A stretch of DNA of 64,000 nt from Hsuehochloa calcarea. Its lineage: Eukaryota; Streptophyta; Magnoliopsida; Poales; Poaceae. Position numbers and translations under genes: made by a program. The DNA lies in NCBI GenBank assembly GCA_036346395.1, contig CM070605.1, positions 2,852,001 through 2,916,000 on the forward strand. Direction: 5' to 3'. Of this stretch, positions 45,706 through 57,745 are shown in pieces (the first letter of the stretch is position 1; each line of letters opens with the position of its first letter). The notes under the pieces were generated by a model. The model searched no databases. It saw only the letters and a program-made list of their open reading frames with translations, and had not been told where the DNA came from.

Positions 45706-47420
45706 GGGGGAGTTCGATCTTTTCTGATCTTTCCTTGTTCTTTTCTGAACTTATTGATCTTTTTGAACTTTTCAGGCTTTTTGAGTTTTCTTGCATCTCA
45801 TTGTATCATATTGCATTCATATGAAAAATCCAAAAAGATGCATTGTAATATAAGTTTTTTTGCTTATCTTTTAAAATTGATGGAGCTTTGCTTATTACCC
45901 TTAGGAGCTTTAGTATTTCAATTCTTGCTCAATGTTATGTCTAGTTCTTTGACTTGCTAGAATTATCATTCTTTCACATATGTACCTAAGTCTTTGCTGT
46001 ATGAGCTAGAAATCTAAAACAACTCGAACTAAAACTACAATTTGTGGATGTTTTAGCTAGTTACGCAATTAGTGCTCCTTTTGTGACATTGGCCCTGTCA
46101 GAATTGTTTTGTTAGCTCTTGAATCTAAATTTGACCATTACTTGATCTTCTTGTGTTCTTGAGAATCTAAAACTGCTCTTGTGAAATATGAAAAATTAAA
46201 TTTCAAGATTGTCTTATGCTTAAATTGTGCCAAACTACTCTTACGAGACTGCATGTCAAAGACATGAACTTGGAGATAGTTTGATGATCCAGACGATCTC
46301 ATGGGGACTGCGTGTCACAACTGACATGAACCTCAAGATTTGTCGCACTGGTAGAAGCTTAGGAAGAATTTGTGGATAGCTCCTAGTACAGGATCTTCTT
46401 CACTAAGATATACCTTTAATCAAATTCTGGTCGAAGCTTAGGATGAGTTTGTGGATGACTCATAGTCCAGGATCTTGTCACTAAGTTAGACCATTAGTCA
46501 ACTTCCATATTCAGTGCAAATGATAAATTATTGAAAAATGGGCGTTTGAGAAATTTTGAGTAAAATGATTCAATTCAGGACCTGTTTGTCTCTTAATGTG
46601 GTCATTGTTAGCTTTTTGATCTCTATTGACATTTTGACATGGCCAGTATCATTTTAGGATACCTGTTGATGAACTTGCTAAATTTGAAGCTTTGCTTAAA
46701 TTGATCTAATTTATTGCTTTATATTGAGCCTTCGAGCTTAGCTTTGATATATATGTCTTATCATGATCTTGCTAGCGCTGTTAGGCTTGATATGTTGTTT
46801 GTGCAATATTAGAAATACTAGCTTGTTCTTTTGGGTAATCTCCAAAGCTTCTTGTAATTAAAAAATTAAAAAATAGAAAAATGAAGCCACTCCATTGGAC
46901 ATTATGCATACTCCTTCTTATGCTTCTTTCTCCATTCTGCATTTGTTATCTCTAGACGAGAGGAAGGCGTGATTCCTTAATGACTCCATTGTCAAAGGGG
47001 AAGAAGATATTTCAATGTTGTATAAAGGGGAGAAGATATAAAAATATTAAAAAGGGGGAGAAAATAGGAGAATTTAAAATTTTCTGAAATATGAGGATCA
47101 TAGTGAGGGGGGGCATTTGAATTGCATTCTTATCGTCTTTCTGAATTGCATTTCTTAATCCTCACGATGATCAAAGGTCAATGGAACAATTGTTCTTTCA
47201 TATGTTCCTTAAGTGAGATTTTTGACTCTTTTCTGGAATTTAAAGTTTTTATGCTTTCTTTTGCCTTATCTCACTTGCCTATGCTATTTGATGCCAGCTT
47301 GGTCATTTCCATTGCTTTCTCTTGCTTATGGACCAAGTTATGCCTTTTTACGAAAACGAAAGTATTTTACTTTTCAAATCTCCAAATTACATTTTCTGGA
47401 TTATTGCCAATGCGTTCATC
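45706..47420 (+). other. 3' untranslated region of copia element 1
   Basis: About 1.7 kb between the pol stop and the polypurine tract. SIRE-like elements may carry an env-like frame here; I see only short frames (for example 47122-47436) with no membrane-protein pattern that I trust. A direct repeat of about 50 bases with GAAGCTTAGGA and GGATCTTCTTCACTAAG-like text lies at 46345-46500. Confidence 0.6.
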
Positions 47421-47430
47421 AAGGGGGAGA
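47421..47430 (+). other. Polypurine tract of copia element 1
   Basis: AAGGGGGAGA followed by TTG. In SIRE-like elements the LTR starts with TG two bases later; here the next sequence is a foreign solo LTR instead. Confidence 0.85.
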
Positions 47431-47433
47431 TTG

Positions 47434-50400
47434 TGAGACCCTCAATTATTGAAATGTGCCTTATTAAAATTATACTGATAGCATAATTCTTATTTAAGGA
47501 ACAGTGCAAATCCTTTATTAAGAATCATACTAAAAGCATAATGATAACAAGTAACAATTTCAACATTCAGGTTCTCGGATATATGTCATGCAATATTTCC
47601 TGTGATCGAGTGAATATTGCACATATATCCTAAAACAACATTGCATCATTCACATACAAGTCATACATTCACATAATTATACATCAATAATTACATCTCT
47701 AATTTCGGTTGCTCATGATGCAGTTGCTCTGATCAGAATAAAAACAGATGACCTTGGGTCATTAACCAAAAAGAGCAACAGCGGAACAAAAACTTAAAAA
47801 CAAAACCACCAATGGCCCCATCATCCCGCAGGCTATTGCGTGGAGGCTAGAATTAGCATTACTCGTTAGCGTCAACCAGATCGGCGCTAACGGGCATCTC
47901 ATAAAGATATCCATCCTCACCTGCAACAAGAGGTCATAAACCCTGAGTACGAAAGGTACTCAGCAAGTCTTACACAAACTAATAAAAGAAAGTGTTTAGA
48001 AGAACCTATACAAAGGAATAGAATTTTATATGCATAAGGTTATCAACAGAAGGCTTAATGGGTTCAATTTGCATAAAGCGATACCTGTTAACCTACAATT
48101 GCTAACTTTTGACAAAGCAGTTTTAATAATTCAATTTGGACTAAAAACAGTAAGTAATTGAACATAAGCATAAACAGTATCAATAATAGTCACTGATCAT
48201 TACCAAACCAAGCATGACACTCCTCATGCCGAATTTAAAATTTCCAGAACCCAAATTAGAGCAAATGCTATACAGGTGACATCAATCCAAGCGTTGTCCG
48301 TAACCGTGGACACGGCTATTCGAATAGTTTTAATCCCTGCAGGGGTGTACATCTTTACCCACACGACTTAGTTAGCCCGTAGCCCCTAGGATAATAGCAC
48401 ACTGCCTTTGGTATGCCGGCCGGGTAAACTAAGATTCGGTATTTTTCAACAAGTTAACACTATTGAGTTGGATGACCCATGTGAAACTCGATCCCGCTTA
48501 AACAACGATCGATAGCATATATTCAACCGAGGTTCACATGTTGTACAGGAATGCCGACCAGTCAATTAAATGCAAACTCGTGTTAGCCACACATATTACA
48601 CCGTGATCGGGCCTGAAGGTACGTACATGCGATGTAACACATCTACGCCTTACCCTTCTAAGAACATCCGATATTGATATAAGCTCCACATGGCATACGA
48701 CACGGCCCAAGACTTAAGCATCTAGGCCATATGAAATCAATACACATGTCCTTACTCTCCTGTATCCAACTCAATAATATTAACCCTTTACTTAACCAAA
48801 CAATACCATACATCTGCGTGTGGAAGTACTGTTGGGCTTGAATTGGGCCGTCGAGTTCACTCCTTAATCAACCTGCATAAGACATCCATAGTTCCCATTC
48901 TCGCACTAGGCACCATCACTAGCATCCACTTGTCCAGATTTGAATTAAGTTTGACAACAAGATTTAAATTCATATCGATTTAAATAAATCGAACAAAGAA
49001 TCAACAAAAATAAAAATGTATTTGTTGTTCCCGTGTTTGACAAGATAAGCTCACAAACATTACCGTTCTATGGATCGCATGGCTAAGCAAAATTGAAAAT
49101 TTAGTATTATATCACCACAAACTATCGTAGGTTGAGTGTATGATCAATTCAAGGTAAGCCATAAGTTCGGTCATAGCTAACTAGGAATGTAACATAAACA
49201 GTCTTTTAGAAAATTGCATGCAAAAGATACCGTATTTTATAAATCTACAGTTCAAAAGATTAGGGTCAACATGGTGCAGAGAGGAAGCTTGCCTTGGTAA
49301 TAATAGATAACCTCTTGTTCAGGTTCTGGTGGCTCAACAAAAGACTCAACAATCTCGAAAGAACCGAGATCTAGAACACAAAAATCCAAAGAAATAGCAA
49401 GAAAATGGCAAGGAACAATGCATAAAAGAGTTCATGATCAATAGCTCAATGCATAATTAACAATATGCTTAAGTTATGCCTTACTCAAGGACACTACCCC
49501 ATATATAATAACTACTACCCTTGTTATCAGAGTATAATGGGTTAGAAAAGCATTACAGGTTCAGACTTGATTAGTAAAGAACTAGAGTTTCAAAATTCTA
49601 AAACTGAAATTTAACTTAACACTTGCACTCTTTACTAGAAGGAATAGAGGTCAAAATCTGGTTGTATGAGGTCGGCATAACAACCAGAAGAAACAAAACC
49701 GAAATGGGAAAAACAGGGAAGCTACAGTTTCAGATTTTTAGCAAAACCGAACTCTAGATAGATTGCAAAGAAAGAGTTAGATGTTTCATTAGATTATGAG
49801 CAATTGATATTGTTGATTATGTCAAAGCTAATGGGTAATATTCAAAGTCTAACTCATCACATACCATCAATTAGCAAACACTAGCAATTTCGGCTAAAGC
49901 TGTGTTACAGTTTCAGATTGTTAATCAAAACCAAAATCTGGACAGATTTCAAAGAAACATATTTAGGAGCTAGCATTTTAGAATAAATGATATTCTGGGT
50001 TAATTCTCAACTAATTGAGAAATATACAAAGTCTAGTTCATCTCTTACTATTAGCTAGCAACCAACATCCAATTTGGCTAAAGCGCTCTGATGATCGTTT
50101 TGGCAAAATGAGATTTGGGCAGATTGCAAAGTGATGGCTTGCTGATTTTTGCTATGAACCAAGCAATGATTTTACTTAGATAACTAGATAATGAGTAAAA
50201 CTTATAGCCTAGCATACTATTTAGCATCAAATACTAGTAGTTATCAAAATTTGAGGCTTACAAAGTAAAGCAAAAGTCAGATTTTGAAATCTGAAATTCT
50301 GGACAGATTTAGAGATGCAAACTTGATGCTCCATTAGACTATATCAAATTGACATACAAGATGGAGTTATAGCTAGATAAGTACCTATACAAGTTTAACT

Positions 50401-52113
50401 TATCACCTAGCAACCATTAACACTAATTAGCAAATTTCAGCTCAACCAAAACAGCAGTTTTCAGATTTGTCAAAACCGAAAACTGTGCTATTTCACAAAA
50501 GAAAGATATCTGATGTATTAGGCTATGAGAAATTGGTATTCTTAGATTAAATTACAGTCAAATGAGTATATTCTAAAGTCTAGCTCATCTTTAAACATTA
50601 GTGGACACTCAAGACTAGATTTCGGTTCAAACTGGATTGAAATTTTCAGTTTTTCTGAAAACTGAACAGGACATAATGCAAAAGACAGCTGCTGAGCTAA
50701 ATGATCACAAGTAAAGTGCTATACTTTAGCTTAGAGTATTTCTAACTAATGTAGCAGATTAGTTTATCAATTGCTAGCAGTACTTGACAAGAATTTAAAG
50801 AGGTCACTTTGCCTTCGCTAGTCCAAATTAAAACGATAAAGGTCGGTTACTAATTTGCAATGTTTGAAGTATGCTACTTATTTCACTAAGACAAAAACAC
50901 TATGTTTGCTAAAGTGGTAGCTAAACAATTAACTAAAGTCTACTTAACAATTAATAGTACTAAATGATGAGGAATGGAAATCAAAAATCTGGTCATGCAT
51001 GCTTGCTTGTTTGATGATATCAAACAAAGACAAGATAAAATGAAATTCTGGACTGGTTTGGGAACATCAAAAGAAGAAATTACTACTAATGATTCTCAGG
51101 TCCAAATAAGACCTAATTAGGCTGATAAGTTAACAAGAGAACCCCTAAACCTTGCAATGATATGAAAGACCGAAAAGCTATAAAAACAATAGTTTTGTCA
51201 AGACAAAACTTGAGCACCACATGCACAAGGAAGTGATTTGGATCAGCTATTGAGTTTCCTAAGAATAGCAAGAAGAAAAGACATAAGATCATGTCTTACC
51301 AGCTACAGCTAGAGGAGAAACTATGATCTTTCAGTTTGAACAAGAAAACTTTGAAAACCACTTCCCTTCACCGAAGCAGGAAAACACCAAGCAATATTCT
51401 AACCAGTTCGGTTCACTGGGAGCTACTCCATTTTCACTGATAAGGAAGAAAGCATGAGCAGCAGTATGAGCAGCACTTGCAGTCAAGAATGGCAGGAGGC
51501 TTAACACTAAGGCTTGGGAAGGGTTAAAGCTCCAGAGCAAAGGAGAGGGTTCTAGAGATGCTGAGGTGGTTCTGCTGGGCCGCATCACGACCAAGCTACA
51601 TCTTGACCACGACCGCCTCACCAAAGAAGAGAGAGGGAAAGAGGGTCTTTGCTCTGAGTTACTTGTCGACAAAACACCGCTTCCCAACCAAAAGAAGGAG
51701 GGAAAAGAGCCGTTGTCCTCTTGAAGCCGCCGCCACACAAGGTTGCTATGCCCAACCGAAAGAAAGGAGAGGGAAAAGAGATCAGCTGCTTTGCTCTCAG
51801 CCAAAAGAAGGAAAAGAAAAGAGCTGCAAACCTCCGCAGAGCTATCGCCAAAATCGACCTTTGCAAGTTTCAGTGAGCATCCAACCTCAACACGATCGCA
51901 GCTGAAATTTTTCAGGGACAATCGATCAACAAAAGCAAAGCATTTGGTGATCAAATAGAGAATCGAATGTTCCTAGGGAAGTAAGGGTAGTGATCAGATA
52001 TTGGCTAGAGAAAGAGGATTTTTGATTATAACAACATATCCAAGTTTCAAAATAAACAGTGATGCTACAGAAGACATCTTATTACTGCTTATTAAAATCT
52101 GGTCATTATAGTA
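47434..52113 (-). mobile_element. 4.7-kb solo LTR inserted at the purine tract/3' LTR junction of copia element 1
   Basis: Flanked by GATTG at 47429-47433 and 52114-52118. The left end is TGAGACCCTC. The right end is ATAGTA, so on the minus strand it starts TACTATAATG, which would be TG after one G-to-A change. It carries no gag or pol. The minus orientation is inferred from a ~70-bp block (48296-48366) shared with the gypsy LTRs in the same direction. It contains a ~180-bp-period array (49620-50780). A 207-residue minus frame at 51331-51954 lies in the purine-rich leader part and is not like a known protein. Confidence 0.7.
49620..50780. repeat. Degenerate ~180-bp tandem array within the solo LTR
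   Basis: Six copies of a module with a core like AAAACCGAAATCTGGACAGA followed by TTGCAAAGAAA and ending in a CTAACTCATC-like stretch. The cores start near 49741, 49928, 50104, 50287, 50466 and 50660, so the spacing is 176-194 bases. Copies differ widely. Confidence 0.7.
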
Positions 52114-52116
52114 GAT

Positions 52117-53867
52117 TGTGGATATCATGGGGATATGCTCCTGATCTTAGGATGATGTGACAATTGGCAATGGCGTTAAAGGTTTGTCGTTTCACGTGTT
52201 TTCGGCAAAGAACCAGTGCTGTCAGGCCTTTGGCGGTCTGACCGGCCATAGGGCGGTCCGACCGCCACCCTCGCGGTCGGATCGCGATGGCAATTAACCG
52301 CCATGGCGGCAATGGACCGCCAATTTCAAATATGGTGTTTTGAGCTGGGCCAAAAATAGAGGTTGTAGGCAAGAGAAGGGATTCTATTGCACTTGGTCTC
52401 ATAATTTTTGGAGTCTCCAGTCAAAAGTTCTATTGGTTTGAAAATGTCAGTAGGTTTCGGATTTCCAGAGAGGAAATTCGGCTAAGTCCCAGCTGGGCGG
52501 TCGACTGGCCAGGGGGGCGGTCAGACCGGTCATGGTGGCGGTCAGACCGGTTTTCACTTGGATCGTCGTCCTTCGTGGCGGCGATGTTTGGTTGTTAGGT
52601 CAAAGTCATGAGTTTCAGTGTATATGTGTTGCATGATGCATGTTTTGACTAACATGGGTCAAGTTGTGAAGAACTTATTCCCGGATTTGTTTTGCTTGTC
52701 TATTGTTGTGCAGGTTGCTTGGTGGTCAATGGCGAGGATGACCGGGACTAGGTTTGGAGAGCTGAGGTCCAGAACGATCGACGATGCCAGGTGAGGTCAA
52801 CGAACTCAAGCGTGGTGCAAGATGGACAAGGGTGACCTTTTGCTAACCTGTGGTGCAAGATGGCGCAAGGTGAAACTGATTAGGTCAAGAGGCGATAAAG
52901 ACAGTGCTTTAAAATACGTGCGTGCGCGACCCGTTTGTTTTGGGCCTTAACATGAGCCCAATTGAGTCAAACTTCTAGAAGGTCTAAGCCTCCACTATAA
53001 ATAGAGGAGGGAGGTGGCTGCACCCCCCTTCAACCCTTTTATTGTTTTGAAACCCTAATTTTGCTTAGGGAGAGGATTTGTGGAGGTTAGGGTTCTAGAG
53101 AGTTTTGATTTGATTTCGTGCTCATTGGTTGAGCTTTGTCCTCCATTGATGGAGTGGCTGTAAACCCAAATCATATCAAATCAATCTAAGGAAAGCTTGA
53201 TCAAAGTTTTGTCTCTTTGCTTTCCTTCTCTCTATTTGATGATTTTGAGTCTTTCTTTGATCCGTGAGTTTTTACTTGATTTCTTCACGTGATCTAGCTT
53301 GCTGTGATATGTGGGAACATATCTTGGATCATCTTGATCATCAATCACCCACGAGCAAGATTTTGGATCAAGTTTTTGTTTTGACTCGATTTTGAACCAT
53401 CCTCCTATCAAACGGAAAATGATCATAATTCTTCCAAGAATTTTCACAATCTTTGATTGGATTAGGTTCCTGACATCATAGAGAAGGTGTGTTCCAAGTT
53501 TCATCGAGTTTGGAGTTGTAGATCAAAAGTTACATCTATATACAACTTCATTTTTCGGGCTGTTTGATCTGTTCATCCGGCCAGCGGTCAGACCTCCCAA
53601 GGTCACCGGTCCGACCGCCAGGGGTGAGCGGTCCGACCGCCATTGACCTATCGGTCAGACCGCCCAACACTTAGTTTTTTAGTTTGTGTTAATTTTCGTT
53701 GTTTTGCTTCGGGGGTTAAATTGGATTCAATACTAGTCTTCAGTTGTACTGGTATATTGATCTTCATAGCTTCCATAGCTATTGGAGTAAAATCTTATTG
53801 AATATTTTATTTTTGAAAAATTGAGCGTGCTCCTATTCCCCCCTCTAGTCACCTTTTCGGTCCAATA
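52117..53867 (+). repeat. 3' LTR of copia element 1
   Basis: TGTGGATATCATGG...GGTCCAATA, 1751 bp. The TATA box TATAAATA is at 52996-53003, followed by AGAGGAGGGAGG. Palindromic CGGTC(A/G)GACCG-type repeats lie at about 52225-52320, 52495-52550 and 53580-53665. Confidence 0.85.
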
Positions 53868-54085
53868 AATTTACATTACTTGCTTTAATTGCTTATATAT
53901 CTTTGTATGATTGCACTCATTAAATTGTATTCATATTGTTGGTACACTTAGTCAAGCCTAGTTGATTTAGGTTTTAATTGTGCAAAACCAAATTATTATT
54001 AGCTTTCGCATTATTAATTGGTTTTAGCCAAAGAGTTTTTAAAACCGCCTATTCACACCCCTCTAGTTGGCCTCCTCGATCTTAC
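53868..54085 (+). mobile_element. 3' fragment of a different copia LTR
   Basis: Ends CTATTCACACCCCTCTAG followed by TTGGCC and a final TTACA, the typical U5 end of SIRE/Maximus-type LTRs, preceded by AT-rich U5-like text. It abuts the 3' LTR of copia element 1 without a target duplication and has no primer site or interior after it. Confidence 0.5.
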
Positions 54086-54449
54086 ACAGGGGGAGGATGG
54101 TACTGAGGCAGCTACAGTGACTCACGTCAACGGTCGGGTCAAGCAACTCGTATAGCCACTACGCAGTCTTCATGGGCCACTATACATGAGAATTTAATGC
54201 TTATATTGTAAATACTACGAAACATACACAAAATAATAATAATAATAATAATAAGCGACATATCTAATTAATTCAATTATTACACCAGAAAAATAATGCA
54301 CGATTAACGAAATATCTGGAACTGGTCTACACACAACTATAATGATATACTACACGACCCTACAGTACATAGCAATACCTTCCATCTAAAAGTATCTAAT
54401 TAACTTAATAATTGCACCCATAAAAATTATACACGAGTAACGACATATC
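54086..54449. repeat. AT-rich spacer with AAT microsatellite
   Basis: Eight AAT units stand at about 54232-54254. Around them, a ~120-base segment with TAATTAATTCAATTATTACACC is repeated loosely (54265-54330 and 54390-54445). No gene. Confidence 0.6.
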
Positions 54450-56585
54450 TGTAACATCCTGACTATAAGGAAGTCAAGATGTCACCTACATCCACTACTT
54501 TTCAATTGAATAACATCAAAACGCATGATAAGATGAACCAAGTATTAAGATTATACGGAAACAAGTATTCATCATCAAGCTTTAATCAACGAAATGGAAG
54601 AAAACAATTCAGAAAGATAAGTTAAACAAGGCCATGATGGCTTATTACAATGCAACACAAGTCATAAATAACAACATTAAAAGTCCTCAAATTGTTTGAT
54701 ATATGGTAGTGAGTGCAACGTGATGAACTACCCTCCACAAGATCATTCTTCCTTGTCATTTACCTAAATAAGACAATAAAGCAAGAATGAGCCAAAGACT
54801 CAGCAAGCAACTGTATGTAACAACCAAACATACTATGAACAATATATCACAATCATAATTGGAACATTTACTGAATACTGATTTATGAATGGATGAAGTG
54901 GAATGGTGCATTGAAGGAAATGGACATTTTGCAGCATATACCGGTATAGCGAGTGAATCACCCGTCGGTGTTCACTTAAAGTAATCGTATGAAGAACGTT
55001 TCATACGACCGTCCAACGTGGCCCACATTGGAATGGTGGACTCACGTAACGTGGCCCACATTGGAATGGTGGACTCACGTACCCATCTTGGAATTGATGG
55101 GATTTCAAGTGCCCATATTGGAATTGATGGGTCTTACAAAAGTAATGTATGCATGTCATGATGTGATCCCATGTCAATATTGAATTGTACTCATAAATGA
55201 AAAGAACACATGGCATTCATCTACAAATACGAACAAGTGTAATCATGCATTCACACAACATACATGGCATCAATCATAGAATACAAATTACTTGCCTGCC
55301 GCGCTGCAACGGGTTAGGAGGTAATTGGGATACCCCTCCACTCACCGCTTCACCGCCTACAATATAACATAATCGAAATAAGGGCAAACGAATATGGCAA
55401 TGCTACACGAGTCCTCCCTCAATCTCTAATCAAACTAACCAAATAAAAGTTCAATTTGATCAATTTACCCAAACATTTCAATTATCCCTAATCTGGCAGT
55501 TTTACTAGAAAATTCACCAATAAAATACCGTAAGTCCAAAAGACCTGAAACCAGTGCTCAAATTTTCTTAACTTAACTGGCTACAAAACTCTAGTTGATG
55601 GTAAACTCTAATTCGGCCAATACAGAGGTCTAAGCATCCAATGAAAAACATTAACTGCAGTCTGCCCAGAATTCAGAACAGCCCTAAAGAAAAGGCTCTA
55701 ACTTTTAAACCACTGATCCAAATAAAGTGATTTTTATCAGCCTGGAAAGCTGGTGAAATTATCTTCATAAACCTAGTTGGGTGGTCGACCTGATTCTGAC
55801 TCTAGCTAGATCACAACCTAGGTGCAACCGACTATACCCAACATTTCTGACAGACAGACCAGAACGTAGTAAAACAGTCATAACTTTTAATCTACTGGGT
55901 GAAAATTCGTGATCCAGGTGCCAAAATAAATCTAATTAAATAAGTAACAAATCTCTAGAAGGCGAAGACATCCAATTCTTCCTCTAAGACACCCAAAACC
56001 GAGTTGCAACATTCTGTACAGAACCGATCTACTGACAGAGATTAAGCGATACTACCAAAAACATTGAATCGACAACTCTAACGCAATCAAACAGCGATGG
56101 GGTCTCTCGTTACCCTTGTAGACCCGAAGAACGATGAGGATCAACTTCCCGAAGACTTCCCCTCTCCTTCTTTGGCCAGCCCCAACTCCACAAACCCGAT
56201 TGGAATGCAAGCGCCCGGCGGAGGAAGAAACGAAGGTGTACACGTGGAAGACCGGGTGTGCAACTCCGGGGATCACCACCAATGGAGGGGGAGGCGCCTA
56301 GGAGGAGGGGAGATGCCGAGTGGAGGAGGAGATGGGGGCGGCTCCAAGGGGAGGAGGCGCGCTCAAGGGAGGAAGGGAGGCACTAGGGTTTTGGGGAAGT
56401 GGTGCCCCTTTTGGTCGGCCTACATGGGCGGCCGGCCCACTCATGGGCCACCTGGGTCGCGAACTGCGGCCCAGGTTGCCTGGCAATAACGTATACCCCC
56501 GACGATTGGAATTTTCCGACGAAAACAATTTCTTTCACTCTCTCCGACCTCTTTCTTTTTACCGAACCATTTCCGGAGTATTACA
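54450..56585 (-). mobile_element. 2.1-kb gypsy-type solo LTR with perfect target duplication
   Basis: TGTAACATCC at the left and GGAGTATTACA at the right, with ATATC on both sides (54445-54449, 56586-56590). No interior is present, so it is a solo LTR left by recombination between two LTRs. The minus orientation is inferred: a GC-rich leader-like part lies near the right end (56090-56500), as in the Tekay/Del LTRs of this window. A ~36-base direct duplication (ACGTGGCCCACATTGGAATG core) is at about 55015-55080, with two further variants to 55135. The frames at 56097-56637 lie in this GC-rich part and are not genes. Confidence 0.85.
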
Positions 56586-56589
56586 ATAT

Positions 56590-57180
56590 CCTAGTTTAAA
56601 AAGTATTTTAAGCGTTTCAAAATTATTTACCATATAAAAATGAAAACCAAATTTAAGTTAAGAATATTTTAATTAAGCTCGGTATAACCTATTTAACTAT
56701 TGTGGAATTTTATAGAATTTTTAGAGCTATCATGTTATTTTTCTAGTTTAAAAATTATTTTTAGCATTTAAAATTTATTTACTATGTACAAATGAGAACC
56801 AAATTTAAGTTGACAACATTTTAATTAAGCTCTAAATACCTTATTTAACTACTTTTGGAATTTTTATAGAATTTTTAGAGCTATATTTCTATTTTCCTAG
56901 TTTAAAAGTATTTCTAGCATTTAAAAATTATTTACAGTGCAAAAATGGAAACCAAATTTAAGTTGAGAATATTTTAATTAAGCTCTAAATTGCCTATTTA
57001 ACTATTTTGAAATTTTTATAGATTTTTTAGAGCAATCTTACTAAATTCCTAGTTTAAAAAGTATTTTCAGTATTTAAAAAATATTTAGTTTAAAAAGTAT
57101 TGTCAGCATTTACAAAATATTTACTGTGTAAAAATAAAAACCTAGAATTTTTTTTAGCTTTGTTTGGTATTTTTACAGAT
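56590..57180. repeat. ~150-bp tandem repeat, four copies
   Basis: CTAGTTTAAAAAGTATTTT-like starts occur at about 56591, 56743, 56896 and 57045. Each is followed by AACCAAATTTAAGTTGA and ATTTTAATTAAGCTC and a GAATTTTTAGAGCTAT-like end. Copies have drifted but keep their order. The solo LTR at 54450-56585 is inserted at the start of the first copy. Confidence 0.8.
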
Positions 57181-57439
57181 TTAATCTAAATAATTCACGT
57201 AAAGCACCATAAATAATATCTATACGAAAAACTAAACTATACACAGCTAAAATATTGTACTGCAATAAAGTACACTATAACTAAAATTATCTAATCTATG
57301 CAATTTTATGTCGATGGTTTTATTTACTAAACTACTAGGTTTTAAAATTTATATGCAAAGTCGCAAGAACATTTACCTGTAAAATAAACAAATGGATATA
57401 TATATCTCTCTGTGTGTGTGGGGGGGGGGAACGTATCTA
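57181..57439. other. AT-rich spacer with mixed microsatellite
   Basis: No gene. A compound simple repeat (TA, CT, GT, then a run of about nine or more G) lies at about 57393-57429. Confidence 0.6.
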
Positions 57440-57698
57440 GTGCTAATGGGTAATTCAGTGCTAAGGTGCTAATACCAATCTTGACCGTTAGATCTGAATT
57501 GAACAACCAAGATTAATACGGGCTCCTACCTCTAAACCATTTAATCACCCTGCATACTCCCACCTCCAGTGCGCCTTCATTAATGCGTCTGTATTAAACA
57601 CTCTGCATGCTCCCACCACCAATGCTCTGCATTAAACACGCTGCATGATCAAACAGTTAATATTGCTATTAGCACCTTAGCACTCAATTACCTATTAG

Positions 57699-57701
<3 letters not shown>
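57440..57701. mobile_element. 262-bp MITE with ~38-bp terminal inverted repeats and TA flanks
   Basis: The left end GTGCTAATGGGTAATT...AGGTGCTAATA and the right end TATTAGCACCTTAGCACTCA...TTAGCAC are inverted copies with two or three mismatches over about 38 bases. TA stands on both sides (57438-57439, 57702-57703), so TA is the likely target duplication, as in Tc1/mariner-type MITEs. The ends do not match the Stowaway CTCCCTCC terminus. The interior has CCGTTAGATCTGAATTGA and no reading frame. Confidence 0.85.

Positions 57702-57741
<40 letters not shown>
57702..57741. repeat. TA microsatellite between the MITE and copia element 2
   Basis: Twenty TA units. The MITE ends in it and the copia LTR begins right after it, so both chose or made the same TA tract. 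Confidence 0.9.

Positions 57742-57745
<4 letters not shown>

Larger units (their letters stand above)
27093..53867 (+). mobile_element. Ty1/copia (SIRE-like) retrotransposon, twice interrupted
   Basis: LTRs at 27093-28216 and 52117-53867, a tRNA-Met primer site, gag with zinc knuckle, protease, integrase, reverse transcriptase and RNase H in copia order on the plus strand, a long 3' untranslated part, and a polypurine tract at 47421-47430. Removing the gypsy element (33169-45126 plus one duplication) rejoins reverse transcriptase to RNase H. Removing the solo LTR (47434-52113) rejoins the purine tract to the 3' LTR. The length without the insertions is about 10.1 kb. The flanks do not share a target duplication (GAAAG left, AATTT right). 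The polyprotein carries many stops, so the element is dead. Confidence 0.85.

Noticed and set aside
45706..47420. Envelope-like frame in the copia 3' region
   Set aside because: The longest frame is about 104 residues, hydrophobic only in patches, without a signal peptide plus stalk layout; the evidence is too weak.
51331..51954. 207-residue minus-strand frame in the long solo LTR
   Set aside because: It lies in a purine-biased leader part of an LTR, its Ser/Leu/Phe richness follows from the base composition, and no domain is recognised.
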